From NCBI GenBank assembly GCA_948567375.1, contig OX419756.1, forward strand, positions 39,410,552 to 39,474,551: DNA of 64,000 bases, in the 5' to 3' direction. Positions 25,101-36,700 of this stretch are shown in pieces. A program made the position numbers and the translations under genes. Origin of the DNA: Lunularia cruciata (taxonomy: Eukaryota; Streptophyta; Marchantiopsida; Lunulariales; Lunulariaceae). Position 1 is the stretch's first letter, and every line of letters begins with the position of its first letter. The notes beneath the pieces are model-generated. The model saw nothing but the letters and a program-made list of their open reading frames with translations, had not been told where the DNA came from and did not search any database.

Positions 25101-28100
25101 ACATTGTCAAAAGATATGTTCCCTCCTTGGAGTCTGAGAGGCTTAGCATCAGGTGAGTCGGATATGCTTGGTTTTACCTGAGACAAGCAATCAGGCCACA
25201 TGCGACTGCCATACTCAGTTTACACAGATACGTCTGGAGTAGAGTCTTCCTGCAGAGGTTCTAGGGGCTACCCCAGGCCTGAAGATATATAGCTTAGAAA
25301 GGACTCCATTAAGCGTTGATTGAGCTTAAGTCTCCCTATTGCAGATTCGGAAATTCTTCGACTCATCTAGATTGAAATTCTAGATAGAAATTCTTCGACT
25401 CATCATCGACTCATCTCATCTACATTCAACACCGTTAATTCTGTTCTATTGGTATGCGAGAACAGAAACCGTTGTGGGAACGGGTTATCCAGAACTCATG
25501 AAGTGCAAATGATCGATAAGCAATATGTACATGAATCACAATGCTAGAGTAGTGTGAAATCCCTAAGGTAGAATGCATCGAATGTAACCTGCAGCAAAAG
25601 CATAATTGAAACAAATTGAGAATAACCAATGGCATACGGACTAGTAAAGAACATGAAATCAAGAGCATCTATGCTAACTATAGCGAGGAATAGGAAACGT
25701 GATGTAAGAGCCCGCCAGTAAGCAGTGCGTGAACAAAGATGAAGAACGTGGGCTGGAGTCCGGTAGGAACACTGTAGGCATGAGAAGGCGAAGCAGGAAG
25801 CAATCAAAGAGAGAAAGGGAAAAGACTAGGGAGGGAATTAGCTGGGGAATGGAGGAGTGGAACAAAACAAGAGTCTCGGATGATGTGGCTGCAGAAACGG
25901 GTCGAAGTGTTAAAGGGTAACGAGAGCGAAGCGTAGGAGGACAGGATATATAGTATATCACAACCAGCGCTATGGACGCTGGAGTCCTGAGACGCCAAAC
26001 AGTTAATTCTGTTATATGTACAATACCAAGCTATAACTTTAACGTCGGGGCCTAATCTTACCTCGAGTAATGAGAACATCTGTTGCATGTCAATGAGACT
26101 TTGCCTGGTCTCACGATACACTGTGCCCAAAAAGTTCAAAGGCAATGACAGTTGAAAGAGTAAACCGTTCACCATAACCTGACATTTGATACCATGCACT
26201 TAGTCAATGTCACGACAAAGAAGACATTCTCGAAAGTACACATATCCAGATTAAGCTAGTATATAGGTATATGAGAGCAGAAGCCGTTCTGGGAACAGGT
26301 TATCCACAACTCATGAAATGCAAATGATCGGTAAGCAAGATGTACGTGATGCACAATTGCTAGAATAGTGATAAATCCATAAGGTAGAATGCATCGAATG
26401 TAACCTGAAGCAAAGGCATAATTGCAACAAATTGAGAACAACATACATCTAAAGGACTAGTAAACAATTTGAAATCGATAACAGCTATGCAAACGACTAC
26501 GAGAAATAGAAAACGTTATGTAATAGACCAACTGTAAGCAGTGCGTGAACGATGAAACGTGGCTGGTGTCGGATAGGAACTCTGTAGAAGCGGGAGGTCG
26601 AACCAGGAATCAGGCAAAGAGCGAAGGAAAGATAATAGGGAGGGAATTAACTGGAGAATGGAGGAGTTAAGCTAGTATATGTTACCTAACTGCTCACAAG
26701 AACATTCCTAGCAAGCTCACAGTTTCAGCGATGAAATAATAGTCAGATGGGCAGCGGAGACAAATGTCAATAGAGAAGGTTGCAGAAGGAAAGTAGTTCG
26801 AACTCACACAAATATCAGAAAATGATCAGCATAGAGTTTTGTAGCATCTGATAATAAAGTCTCACCAGGTCTCCTATTGTCATCTGCCCACTTGTGATAC
26901 CTTGAGCGCACATAATCATCGCAGCGGACAAGGCGGCACTAAAAATTGCATTCTGTCCGAAGTTAAGAGCTGAAAGGCTGGTCTGAGTCTTCAAGGCCGC
27001 ATCCTCGTACTCTGTTCATGATTCTCATGAGCTTCCGAGGCTTTGATACACATGATCAGGACCACCTTCTTCGCTACTAACAATTAGACCCATTCGTTTC
27101 CCTCAAGCAGTTGTCTAAACAGCTTAAGGGAAAACAAGGAATGGACAAGATGGGTGAACGATATTCAAGACAACAACAATCACAAGCCAGTATGTTCAAT
27201 GTAATCCTCATGTACTCATGATGATGAAGGAATAACATAGGGGTAATGCGCACTTTGCAAATGTTGATCATAAAGTTTGGCTTCATGTAGCTCGTTGTTG
27301 AAGTACTTTACAGTCTGCAAAGAAAACGGTGACGTTCAAACATCAAACTCCTGGGCAACATTCTTTCTAGAAATTAGAAAGTTCGAGAGTCGACACGTCA
27401 GCCACTAACCTCGTAATTGATCAGTGAATCAGTTGCCCGAGAGCTGGCAGCATTATCTGCCTTGTTCATTTCCTGCCTGAACTTTGTGCGCCACTGCTCC
27501 ACATAAGTTCATCAATTCGTAAGCCCGGTATTCGTTTTTATGGACAGCTCTATAAAGTGACGTTCTGAATCAGATAGTAAATCACTAACTAACTCCCTTC
27601 ATTATCTATATCCATCAGTCAAAACTTGAACCTACGAAAAACTTGAAAAGGTTACCCAAGAAGAATATAGTTACCTGTGTCACACTCAATGTGAAAACCG
27701 TGTACGCAGCGACAGTGATAGAAGTCACCCATGCAAACGGTGTGCCAAACTTATACGCCAATATTGTAGCCACCATGGATATCTGACACACTCTAGTCGA
27801 ACTTTGAGTTCAATAGGACGGCATAAGAAAAGTTTGACAAACATTCTTTACTATCTTTCTTCAATTGTTTTTCCTGAAACCAGCGTGCAGAGAAATTCTT
27901 GATCAGGAAGTGCTGTATATTTCTTAAGGCATAGTAAGATCATCAAGTACCTCTAAGATGGTGGGCACAACGTTGAAAACCATCGAAGTAAGAATAAAAT
28001 TGATTGCTCTAGTTCCACGATCAATGGTACGGTTCAAAGCACCTGTTTGTCGGCTGCATCCACCTGCTTTTAGTTGCTTGGTCCAATTTCAGGCTCCAAA

Positions 28101-30915
28101 ACTGAGCAGGAATATTATAACCGAATGACCATTAAACCAGACATGTTCCTTGTCAAGAAAACCATAACATTCTGTGGATAATGCATGAAGATCATCTACT
28201 AGTTAGAGGGTTTCACCTCAGATGGTAAGTCAAGTCAAGATTGTGTAGATGGAGAAAGACCTGAAAATTAGCCGAGGACATAAGATAGCAGTCAATTAGT
28301 GGGAGCACGTTTATCCAATCTCCAACTTCACTGTTATCTCAGCTCCGTAATTAGATGCATAGATGAATTCTGGTGTACCTTCTTGGCAACGGTTCGAATG
28401 GTTCCCTGAGCCACCTTTGCAAATACTGCATTTCTGAGCTCTGGATAAATCGTAATCAAATGAGTTGGATTAGGACCTCTACCCGTGAAGTTCAAGCACA
28501 TGAGCTAGATACACTAAAACCTAATAAATACGACTCGCAAATTTCAGTTAAAAGTACCGAAAATTACGCTAGGTGGATTACATTGCTAAAACTGTGTAGT
28601 AAGCTCCCTACACTCTCTGACTAGGCGGATACTTCGGTCACTACGTGTACTTCAGATGTTTACCGTTGCAAGCTGAAGCACCCGCTCGAGCGATACCGTA
28701 TCCAAGAAGAACTGCTAAAGGTGTTGCAAGACCTGCAACAAGCAGAGGGTTACCAACTGCGGCTGCTGCAGTTGCTCCTGTTGCTCCAACAGACGTGGAA
28801 AGGCTGTCGATTGCATACTTGAAAAGGAAGGGAACTTGCACATTCAACACCTACATCCCACTCAAACCGGGAAGGAGAGAGTAAGCGAGAAAGACAGGAT
28901 CCAGTAACGTCATATATGAGAGAGGATAACAGACTTCCGCTTGAACAAAAACTACTGCGAAGACCAAGTAAGTGAAACTGAAGTACGAAGCTTGCTACGT
29001 CTATACGGACAAGCTTTACGTTGAGACTGCGACCTAGAGATCTTCATCGGCTTTTTGAGACAGTTTGAGTCTTTTTTAATGGCTTACGCATGCAACCTAC
29101 AGTAGGTAATTTGAACCATTAAGGTAAATTGAGGAATTGAGCAACTACACTACCTTTAAATCTAAATATTGCAAGTGGAAGCAAACTAGGTCTGTCTTCT
29201 CTTCTTCCCGATTATGATTGCTAATTAAGAGTTTAATTCTTGGTCTTTTTCTTGAATGTAAGAGCCAACTGCATGTCTAAATGGTTTGCAGATTATACGG
29301 ACTGCATGCAGCACCAATATTTAAATAACGGATGCTGGAAAGAACTAGCTTCATTTTTCTTTCAGCCAACTAAGGACAAACACCCATCACTGTACTTCAT
29401 TTCACTCAACTATAAAAATTGACCACAGAAGTATGTTCTTACCTTAGATCCTACCAAAAGACCCAGGGCAACCAGTACTCTCCTCCGGAACTCAGGATTC
29501 TCCTTAGGCCACAAGTATGATGATAGAGTCCGCAGAATTCTCATATCAGCAATCGATTCATTTTCTTCGATGCTTTTAGCCACATCCTTGCGAGCTTTCT
29601 TTGTTACCACGGCTGATCCGGTGGAAGTTGAGGCTGATCTTGACTGAACATTGGACAGGAAAGCGGATGTCTGATACACAGTGGAAATTTGTTTATCAGC
29701 ATGTGACACCACCTTCCTCCTAAAATGCACTCGTTGCCTAGAAGGACCACTTTTCTGAATGATTCTCTCCAATTCTATCTGAGTGCAATTGTCCATGCCA
29801 GATATATATGATTGAATACATCGTTCCATGTCCCAACAAAAGGTTCACGTCAGATACAATGAAACAGTACTAAAAGAATAATGAAACAATTAAAAATAAT
29901 ACTCATGTACACGTGAGCACTCATTGTGATTCATAAACAAAACCCAAAGACAGTATGTTCTGCATGCACAGTGCTTATAACCCCTCAGTAGACGGATTTC
30001 ATTACAATTGATTACATGTAGCTTGTGATACAGGAGACCAGATATTGAGAACGACAAAGGAAATAATCCACTACCTGTTAGTTTTAGCAGCATGAAAGTG
30101 ATAAGCAGGTATATTTAGACTCATTAGTGCGCGGACATGAGACTTCGTTTATAAGGAGGTCCAAACAGATATATCTGAGGTGTGATTCAGGAGAAGAGAG
30201 AAAAAAGAGGACAACCAAATCTTCGCCTACTGATGGAAGGAGGCAAACATACCCCTAAAATTGTAACTGGTGATCTTGAGAAATGGCTTGATGTGCTAAA
30301 ACCACTGATATTTTGAAAATTCGCACCACTTACGCCACTAGGCACTCCGTCACCATCTTCACTGGGCACGAATCCTGCTTCTCCTGCTAATCGCTCCTTC
30401 TCTCGTCTCAAATTTACCTCCTCCAAACAGCGCACCCCGAGACCCCTGCCATCAAGTATGGACCCAGAATACTGCCCTCGCAGTAGCCTTTTCGGGTCTT
30501 GGAAGATCTCAGGTCCATCTCTGCCTTGGGAGATCCACGCTCGACCTCTGCGAACGGTCCTCTGTCCCTCCAAATTGGTGGCTCCAATTCCTTTTTTGAA
30601 CAAAAGCAGGCGCTTATCTCCCCTAACCTTCACTCCATCACGGACTGCACCACCCCCACCAGCTCTGGCCAAATTCTTCTGCAACAGAATAGCTGACCCG
30701 CCACTCGATCTGTTGCTCCACTTCCATCCTCCAAAAAATCCCGAGTAGTGCTTCTGACAATTCCCCGAGCTGTGGAAACTCCTACCAATTTCCCCAAGCT
30801 GCAAGAGATCTCTCTTCTGCTGCAGCAGCCCCTGTTTCCCCACCCACAATTCTGCAACCCCTGGAGCGGTGGACTTGATCCGGCGTGCCACTGTCCTACA
30901 CTCTCGAATTCCCAT
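22125..30915 (-). CDS. ATM3: Mitochondrial half-size ABC transporter, ATM3/ABCB25 type
   Basis: Exons: 30915..30253, 29754..29443, 28850..28664, 28440..28379, 28260..28217, 28053..27951, 27782..27675, 27493..27410, 27314..27254, 27011..26866, 26178..26062, 25177..25003, 24730..24675, 24196..24116, 23800..23735, 23619..23527, 23332..23268, 22680..22545 and 22262..22125; about 898 residues. It is the ATM/Atm1-type exporter of the mitochondrial inner membrane, which moves glutathione-linked persulfide or related compounds for cytosolic Fe-S assembly and molybdenum cofactor synthesis. Seen: a membrane domain starting [14 protein letters not shown], Walker [10 protein letters not shown] (about 683-691, split by an intron), Q-loop VVPQD, signature LSGGEKQ (787-793), Walker B ILLCDEA and H-loop His843. 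The N-terminus is an unusually long (221-residue) basic exon. Stop choice is uncertain: I read through to TAA at 22125; a GTAGGA donor at 22145 could lead to another last exon. The acceptor of exon 2 is also tentative. Confidence 0.92.
25440..25995 (+). repeat. Module C copy in ATM3 intron 11
   Basis: About 550 bp matching the copies at 26262, 36895, 38250 and 38840. It starts at the hairpin end (GGGTTATCCAGAACTCATGA near 25482) and continues through TGTAACCTGCAGCAAAAGCA, AGCAGTGCGTGAAC, the GGGCTGGAGTC word and GAGTCCTGAGACGC. It fills most of the intron 25178-26061. Confidence 0.85.
26262..26670 (+). repeat. Module C copy in ATM3 intron 10
   Basis: About 410 bp in the same orientation as the copy at 25440, with the hairpin CCGTTC-TGG-GAACAG at 26284-26298. 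It lies in the intron 26179-26865. With the copy at 25440 it brackets the 117-bp exon 26062-26178. Confidence 0.85.
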
Positions 30916-30924
30916 ATCAATCAA

Positions 30925-33764
30925 CCCACCGAAATTAACCCCCTGTACAAATCCCCTGGTCGATCAATCCTGAATTTTTGCAAATCAACAAACCAAATCC
31001 CCAATCCAATTCCCCTGACCTTCTTCAAGCCTTTCCGGCCCTCTCCGCCTTCCCTTTCCCTTCCGGCCTTCTTTCCCACTTCAGCATGTCGAATCTATGT
31101 CGATAGAAGATAGACAACAGCTCTTACAGACTGACGACCGATTCACTGGATTCCTGGTGGCAACTGTCGCTCTGCAGGCAGAGTTAAGATTTTGTTGATT
31201 TCATGCTGGTCTGTCTTTCCGTCTCGGAGGTAACCAATCAGTAGTCGCTCCGCTCTGCAGCACTTCCTTCTCCTCCCGTGTCGCAGTTGACTCCAATCAA
31301 CAGACTAAAGTATGTTGACGAAACGGAAAGCGAAACTCTCTACAGTACTGTACACCCCTGCACCTCTCTCGATGGACCCCACAGCATGTCCCTACTTCCA
31401 CCAGAGACTGTGTAGCTTAACGTAACGCTCAGATTTTGAGCTCCCGATCTTTCTACACGCTAACCCTACGTCGGTGGATCGATCAGATTCTTACGGGCTG
31501 GAATGCGGATTTGAATAGGAGGGGTTGAACTTTGTGTATCTATCTCTTCATTTCATGGACCATGTTGAAAGATTCACTCTCGTGAAGAAACGAAGACAAA
31601 CGGAAGAAGAAAAGACAAGGAAACTTCCAACCTTGCTCATCACAGCACTACAAGTTTGAGAAATCTCTTATCATTGACAATAAAATAGACTTGTTGATAT
31701 TCAGACATTTGGAAGCAATATTTATTTGACGAAAAACATTCCACCTGAAGTACCGCGCGTTTGATGTCTCAACTTTCTCATAAATTGCGCTGTTCTTCGG
31801 ACCATGGAAATGACACTATCCTCTTCACCATCGTTAAACAGCCAAATCACTGTAATGTCCCTTCTTGACTATTCACAACTTTGCTCCGATGCATTGGTTC
31901 TACTCACCGTAGTCCAGATGGCTCTACCAGAGTTGATCCATAGAAAGAACCCGAGAAATTTATACAGTTGGTACCGATCAAGGATGGGACACAGTTGCCA
32001 TCTTTATCTCTATGCAAGCTTGTCCTCGAGGCTTCAGACAAGAAGGGTTCAGTTCCCACAAGATCCCTTTGGTGATGTCTCTACATCTTGTGAAGGGCTG
32101 AATGTATGTATCTACCACCATAGACTCCAACAGATTGTGAAAAGTGTGCTTACGCGCTCTTGGTGGAAGTTTCACGTTACACCACGAGTTCTGGGAGAGA
32201 ACGGTAGTTTAAGTGGGACTTAATTCTCCACTCTTCCTTACGATGCAATATCTATGGGTGTCGTTTCGGAGTTCACCATTGTCAGAATCTTTAATCCTTG
32301 TTTCTTCGGCCCAAGACTCTAGAGTTTATATACCCATATTATTAAAAACCAGTCCAAAGTGGTAGAGTGGTAAATCAATGTCAGTTCCCACTTGAAGCAA
32401 GCACACGAGAATTCTGTGAAGTGTCTCCGTTGATAGGCTGCATTCCTTCGAGGTTCACTCAACATAGATCCTCTGTATAGAGATGAGGGACGAGAGTCCC
32501 CCCTGTTTGAAGCTCGATGATGAAATCATTGAGTTAGTAGGTTGAATACATTGAAGAAATTTAAAAGTTTTCGAGCTCAACGTTATAAACAAGCATCTTC
32601 AGTGGTATCAGTGATGGGACAGACTTAACTACATTGGGTACACTATCCTTTTGTACTGAATTTTCGAATACGAAATTGCCAAAGTGTCTAAAGCACAGAA
32701 AATGTATCTGTGCTTTGGGCACTCTAATGCCATTAAAATAATGTGGAGCTCCTTGACTTTTCTCTAGTAAATGGCTGAGCTCCAAACCATTACCGACGTG
32801 GTCTACACGAATTCAGCAAGTGTGGACCACGGTACTTTTGAACCTATAATAAGAGTATCGACAAGAATCGAAAATATATACAAAACTATGAGTAGAATTG
32901 TCCGAATTGAAAAATTACCAGCGCATTTCCGCAATGTCAGAAGTTGCTAAGTGGTTGTAACCATTCATGGTTGTAATCGGGAAGGTGAAATATAAATACC
33001 AAAAAGGTGAGGTACAAATATAGATTCCCAAATTAAGCATCCAAAATATTTCACGATTGAATGAAGAACATGTATGTTAAGATATTACTCATCGTTTATA
33101 TGGAGATAGTAGGCCGACATACTCAGTCTTCCTTCCAACTTACACCGTTGGAAACAGTGATATATGTCCTCTCAATGACCCTCTCAGCAAGTCTGCAATG
33201 GTAAGTTTAAACCAGTAATATGGACTTCCCCTCAAAATGCACTTAAAAATAATTTCTTGTAACAGTAAGGTTAGTTATTTCTCACACCTAAGTAGACACG
33301 ATTTAGTTTATCGAATAAAAATATAGTACATACATTTTGCTGTGAGGATACACTCCTAGCTGTTCCCAGATAAGGTAAAATCTGCTGCACTCCTACCAGG
33401 TTAACCTATGTACATCCATCATAGAATATGAGAGACCTCAACTGTAACTACTGTAGGTAACAAAACCGATATGAACCACCAGCGGGATGTGAGTTTGTAC
33501 CAGAACTCCTGATAATCGGCTTGATGGGATACTCGAGTGTTCCCAGATTACTGTGTTGGTACTTCGACATAAGTTCAGTATGTTACAGAAACGAGGAGCC
33601 AAGTCCTTAAACTCTGTGTGTTTAGATTTACAAGACGAGAGCCAGAACTAGTAGAATTCTGTGTAAATGATTCTCTTGACCCGGCTATACCATTCCAGTA
33701 TATATAGCTGGGCCTGAAGGACTCACTTTAAGCAATATCCTAATTACATACTTGTTCTTGACCA
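30925..33764. other. Intergenic, no gene recognised
   Basis: Upstream region of ATM3 and downstream region of the PUB62-like gene. The stretch 30925-31110 is pyrimidine-rich on the plus strand and probably 5' leader or promoter of ATM3. Open frames at 31804-32223 (+) and 32561-32785 (-) have no domain I recognise and no supporting splice context. Region 32800-33760 is AT-rich and featureless. Confidence 0.4.
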
Positions 33765-36700
33765 CTAATCAGATTCAGACATATCTGTGGCTTCCCCATC
33801 ATCATCTTGTGAAGGCAACGCCGTGTCACTTTCGCCTTCATCTGTTTCGTTATCTGGCGTAGACAGTGAAGGTGGGTCACTAGAACGACATTTGTTGTTG
33901 TTAGGTTCACGGTGTGAGTACTGGCCGTTGGAAATTTCTACCGCACCTTTTGTTGCGCACGTTCCGGGAGCAGGAATGCTGCCCAATTTGATGTAACTTG
34001 CTTCCAACTTCGCCAATTTTGCCATAATATGTCGCTTTTCTTGCTCAAGAGCCTCCTTGACAGCCACTAGTTCCATCCGACTCTGCTTTTGAAGCAATGT
34101 CATTGTTGATGTAAGAAGATTCTGGAGAAACAAGAAGAACGTGAACTGATCAGCAAGCCGTAAGGACGACTTAGGACTCCCTGATTTCAAGACCCAACGG
34201 CACCTATTATGCAACTGTTGAGTCAAAGTTGCCAGCACTACAATTTGAGTCGTGCTCCTCGCACCCTAGCCCCACTGCTACACTTGGGAACCACTGCTAC
34301 GTAACTGCCCGAAGTGAACGAGAACAGTCAGAGTATGACATCAAAGTAAAGCTTGTGTTGTGTTTCTAACTAATGTAAAATATTGCAATCCGCGAACTAT
34401 ATTTGCGAAATCTGCAATATTAACCTCCATGAGGACCGTAAACTACACCAACACAAGAACAACGCCCCCATCCCCCCACCCACCAACCTTCACCTTGGGT
34501 ATGCTATAAACATCAAAGCTTACCTTTAAATCCGATTTCGTGTCCTGATGGCCACCTTCAGCGGAAGGTCCGGTCGTAGCAGTCGTTACCTGGGCAGGAG
34601 CGGTAAGGTCACCGCTCAGATTCAAGTCGTTGATATCCTTTGCATCAAGTTTGAGTAGTCTTTTCCACGCACTTTGGGCCAGATTGGAATCACTTTTTGT
34701 TATTAACTCCACACAGTTGTACAAATCTTTGTACAATCTTCCCCAGAGTGAAACCAGAAGATCCACATCACCTGATTCGTTTATAACTTTTAGACGTTTC
34801 TCCCACTCCTCATCCGACATTCCACCAGCTGTTGTCAAAAGCAGCGAATTTCTGAACTCTCGAAGTAGATGACCAAGCTCCTGGTATGAAGCAAGAAAAT
34901 AAACATTATAAATTTGACAGAAAGTTGTGAGTTGCAGAAACTTCAAATAAGTACATAAGGAAGCTCAAACAATGAAATGTGGTTTCTCCATCTATGACGA
35001 GAACAGGAAACATACCAGCACCGTGCAGCTTGCTTGCACACCTTTCCGCCAATCGACTCTACCAGATCTCCAACTGTCTGATAAATAGCTTCGGGGGATC
35101 TGCTTTTCTAATTTGAGCATATCCTTCCTCATTATTCGTAGAAATTCGTTGCTACTTTTGATTTTTATATCTTTTCCTTGCTTACCACCACTGAAGACTC
35201 CATGGAAGCTCTCGGAGTGACTCTTTCCAGATTCTTGTTCTACGGCACTGGATTTACTGTCAGCAGGTAGATCAGCTGACTTTCGAGTCACCAGAGAATT
35301 CCCTTTTCCTCCACGTCTGCGGTATCCTGAACTGTATACCTACATGGAACAGAAAGTCACACTTTCTTGGCGTTCCATTTAAAGGATACATGTATATCTA
35401 CTTCAATCACAAATTCATATCCATAAAAGAAGATATCTAAATATCTCACTATAGATGTCACAGGATCAGCGTATGCTTCAGTAGAGTATATGGGCAGTGA
35501 GAGCAGACGCCGTTGGCAGAACGAGGGATCCACACCCACTTAGGACAGAAGACATGCTAATCTAATCAAGTAAATACATGCAAAGCTAAGTGAGTAGGAA
35601 TCGTCAAAACCACACACGATCCAATTGATGCAAAGTATAAGCGAAGATTGATACATTCGATGAACAGCATACGACATTCAATGTCTAGAGGTGTACTTGA
35701 GAAGTAGGACCACCCGTTCGGTGCAAGGGGGATCCAGAACCCACTTAGGATCGAACCGGAAACATCCATACGAAAGAGCGAAAAGCAAACAAGAAAGGGA
35801 TGCAAAAGGAGGGAAAGCTGATCTAAGCAAGTAAATACAGGGGGCAACATAAGAGAAAGCGTTAGAAGCGAAAATCGATAAGTTCCATGAGCAGCATCCC
35901 TGGAAGAAAGCAAAAGGAAGCGAGCCCTTTCGGTCAGAAGCAGAGGATAGTTCTGAAAGTGAAACCAGAGTAAACATCGAGCGAGTAGTAAGATGCATTC
36001 GAAAGCAAAGGGAAAGCACTGAACAAGTAGGAAAGCAAAGCGTTAGTGGGCGATGGCTTGGTTGGAGCGAAGTGTGACTGGATATGAGGACATGAGAGCA
36101 GAAACCGTTCTTCGAACGGAATATCCAGAACTCATTAAATGCACATGAAGTGCAGATGAAATGTAAACATGATATTGAGAAATGATGACAGAAGCTGTTC
36201 GAGGAAACATGAAATGTAGACATGCTATAGAGAAATGAAGACAGAACCGAGGAAACATGAAATGTAAACATGATATAGAGGAATGAAGGCAGAACCCGTT
36301 CGATGAACGGGAGATCCAGAATTCATTGAATGCAAATGTGATGAAAGATATGTAATGTATACAAGATAACGAACATCTGATCGAATGAAAGTATAAGTAA
36401 ACGTAACCTGGAAACATTTCAAGAGCAATACCTATATACAAGTAGCATGCTTTGCGAAAACGGAAACAGAACAACAGCGCATGTAGAGAAATAAAATCAA
36501 CAGGAAAACGACGACTTAACGAGCCAGACTAGAAAGATTAAAAAGAACAGAAGTCGAGAGTCATGTAGAAGCCTGGAAATCGAAAGCCATGGAAGGTCCG
36601 TGAGTCAGCAGACCAAGAGTATGAAATCGCTCAGAGAACGAGGGAAATAGAGCGAACCGTTAAGAGGACTGGATATAGAGAAATGAGGACAGAAGCCGTT

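Noticed and set aside
31804-32223. A 139-codon plus-strand ORF
   Set aside because: No domain, no splice or promoter context, and the minus strand is also partly open; most likely chance.
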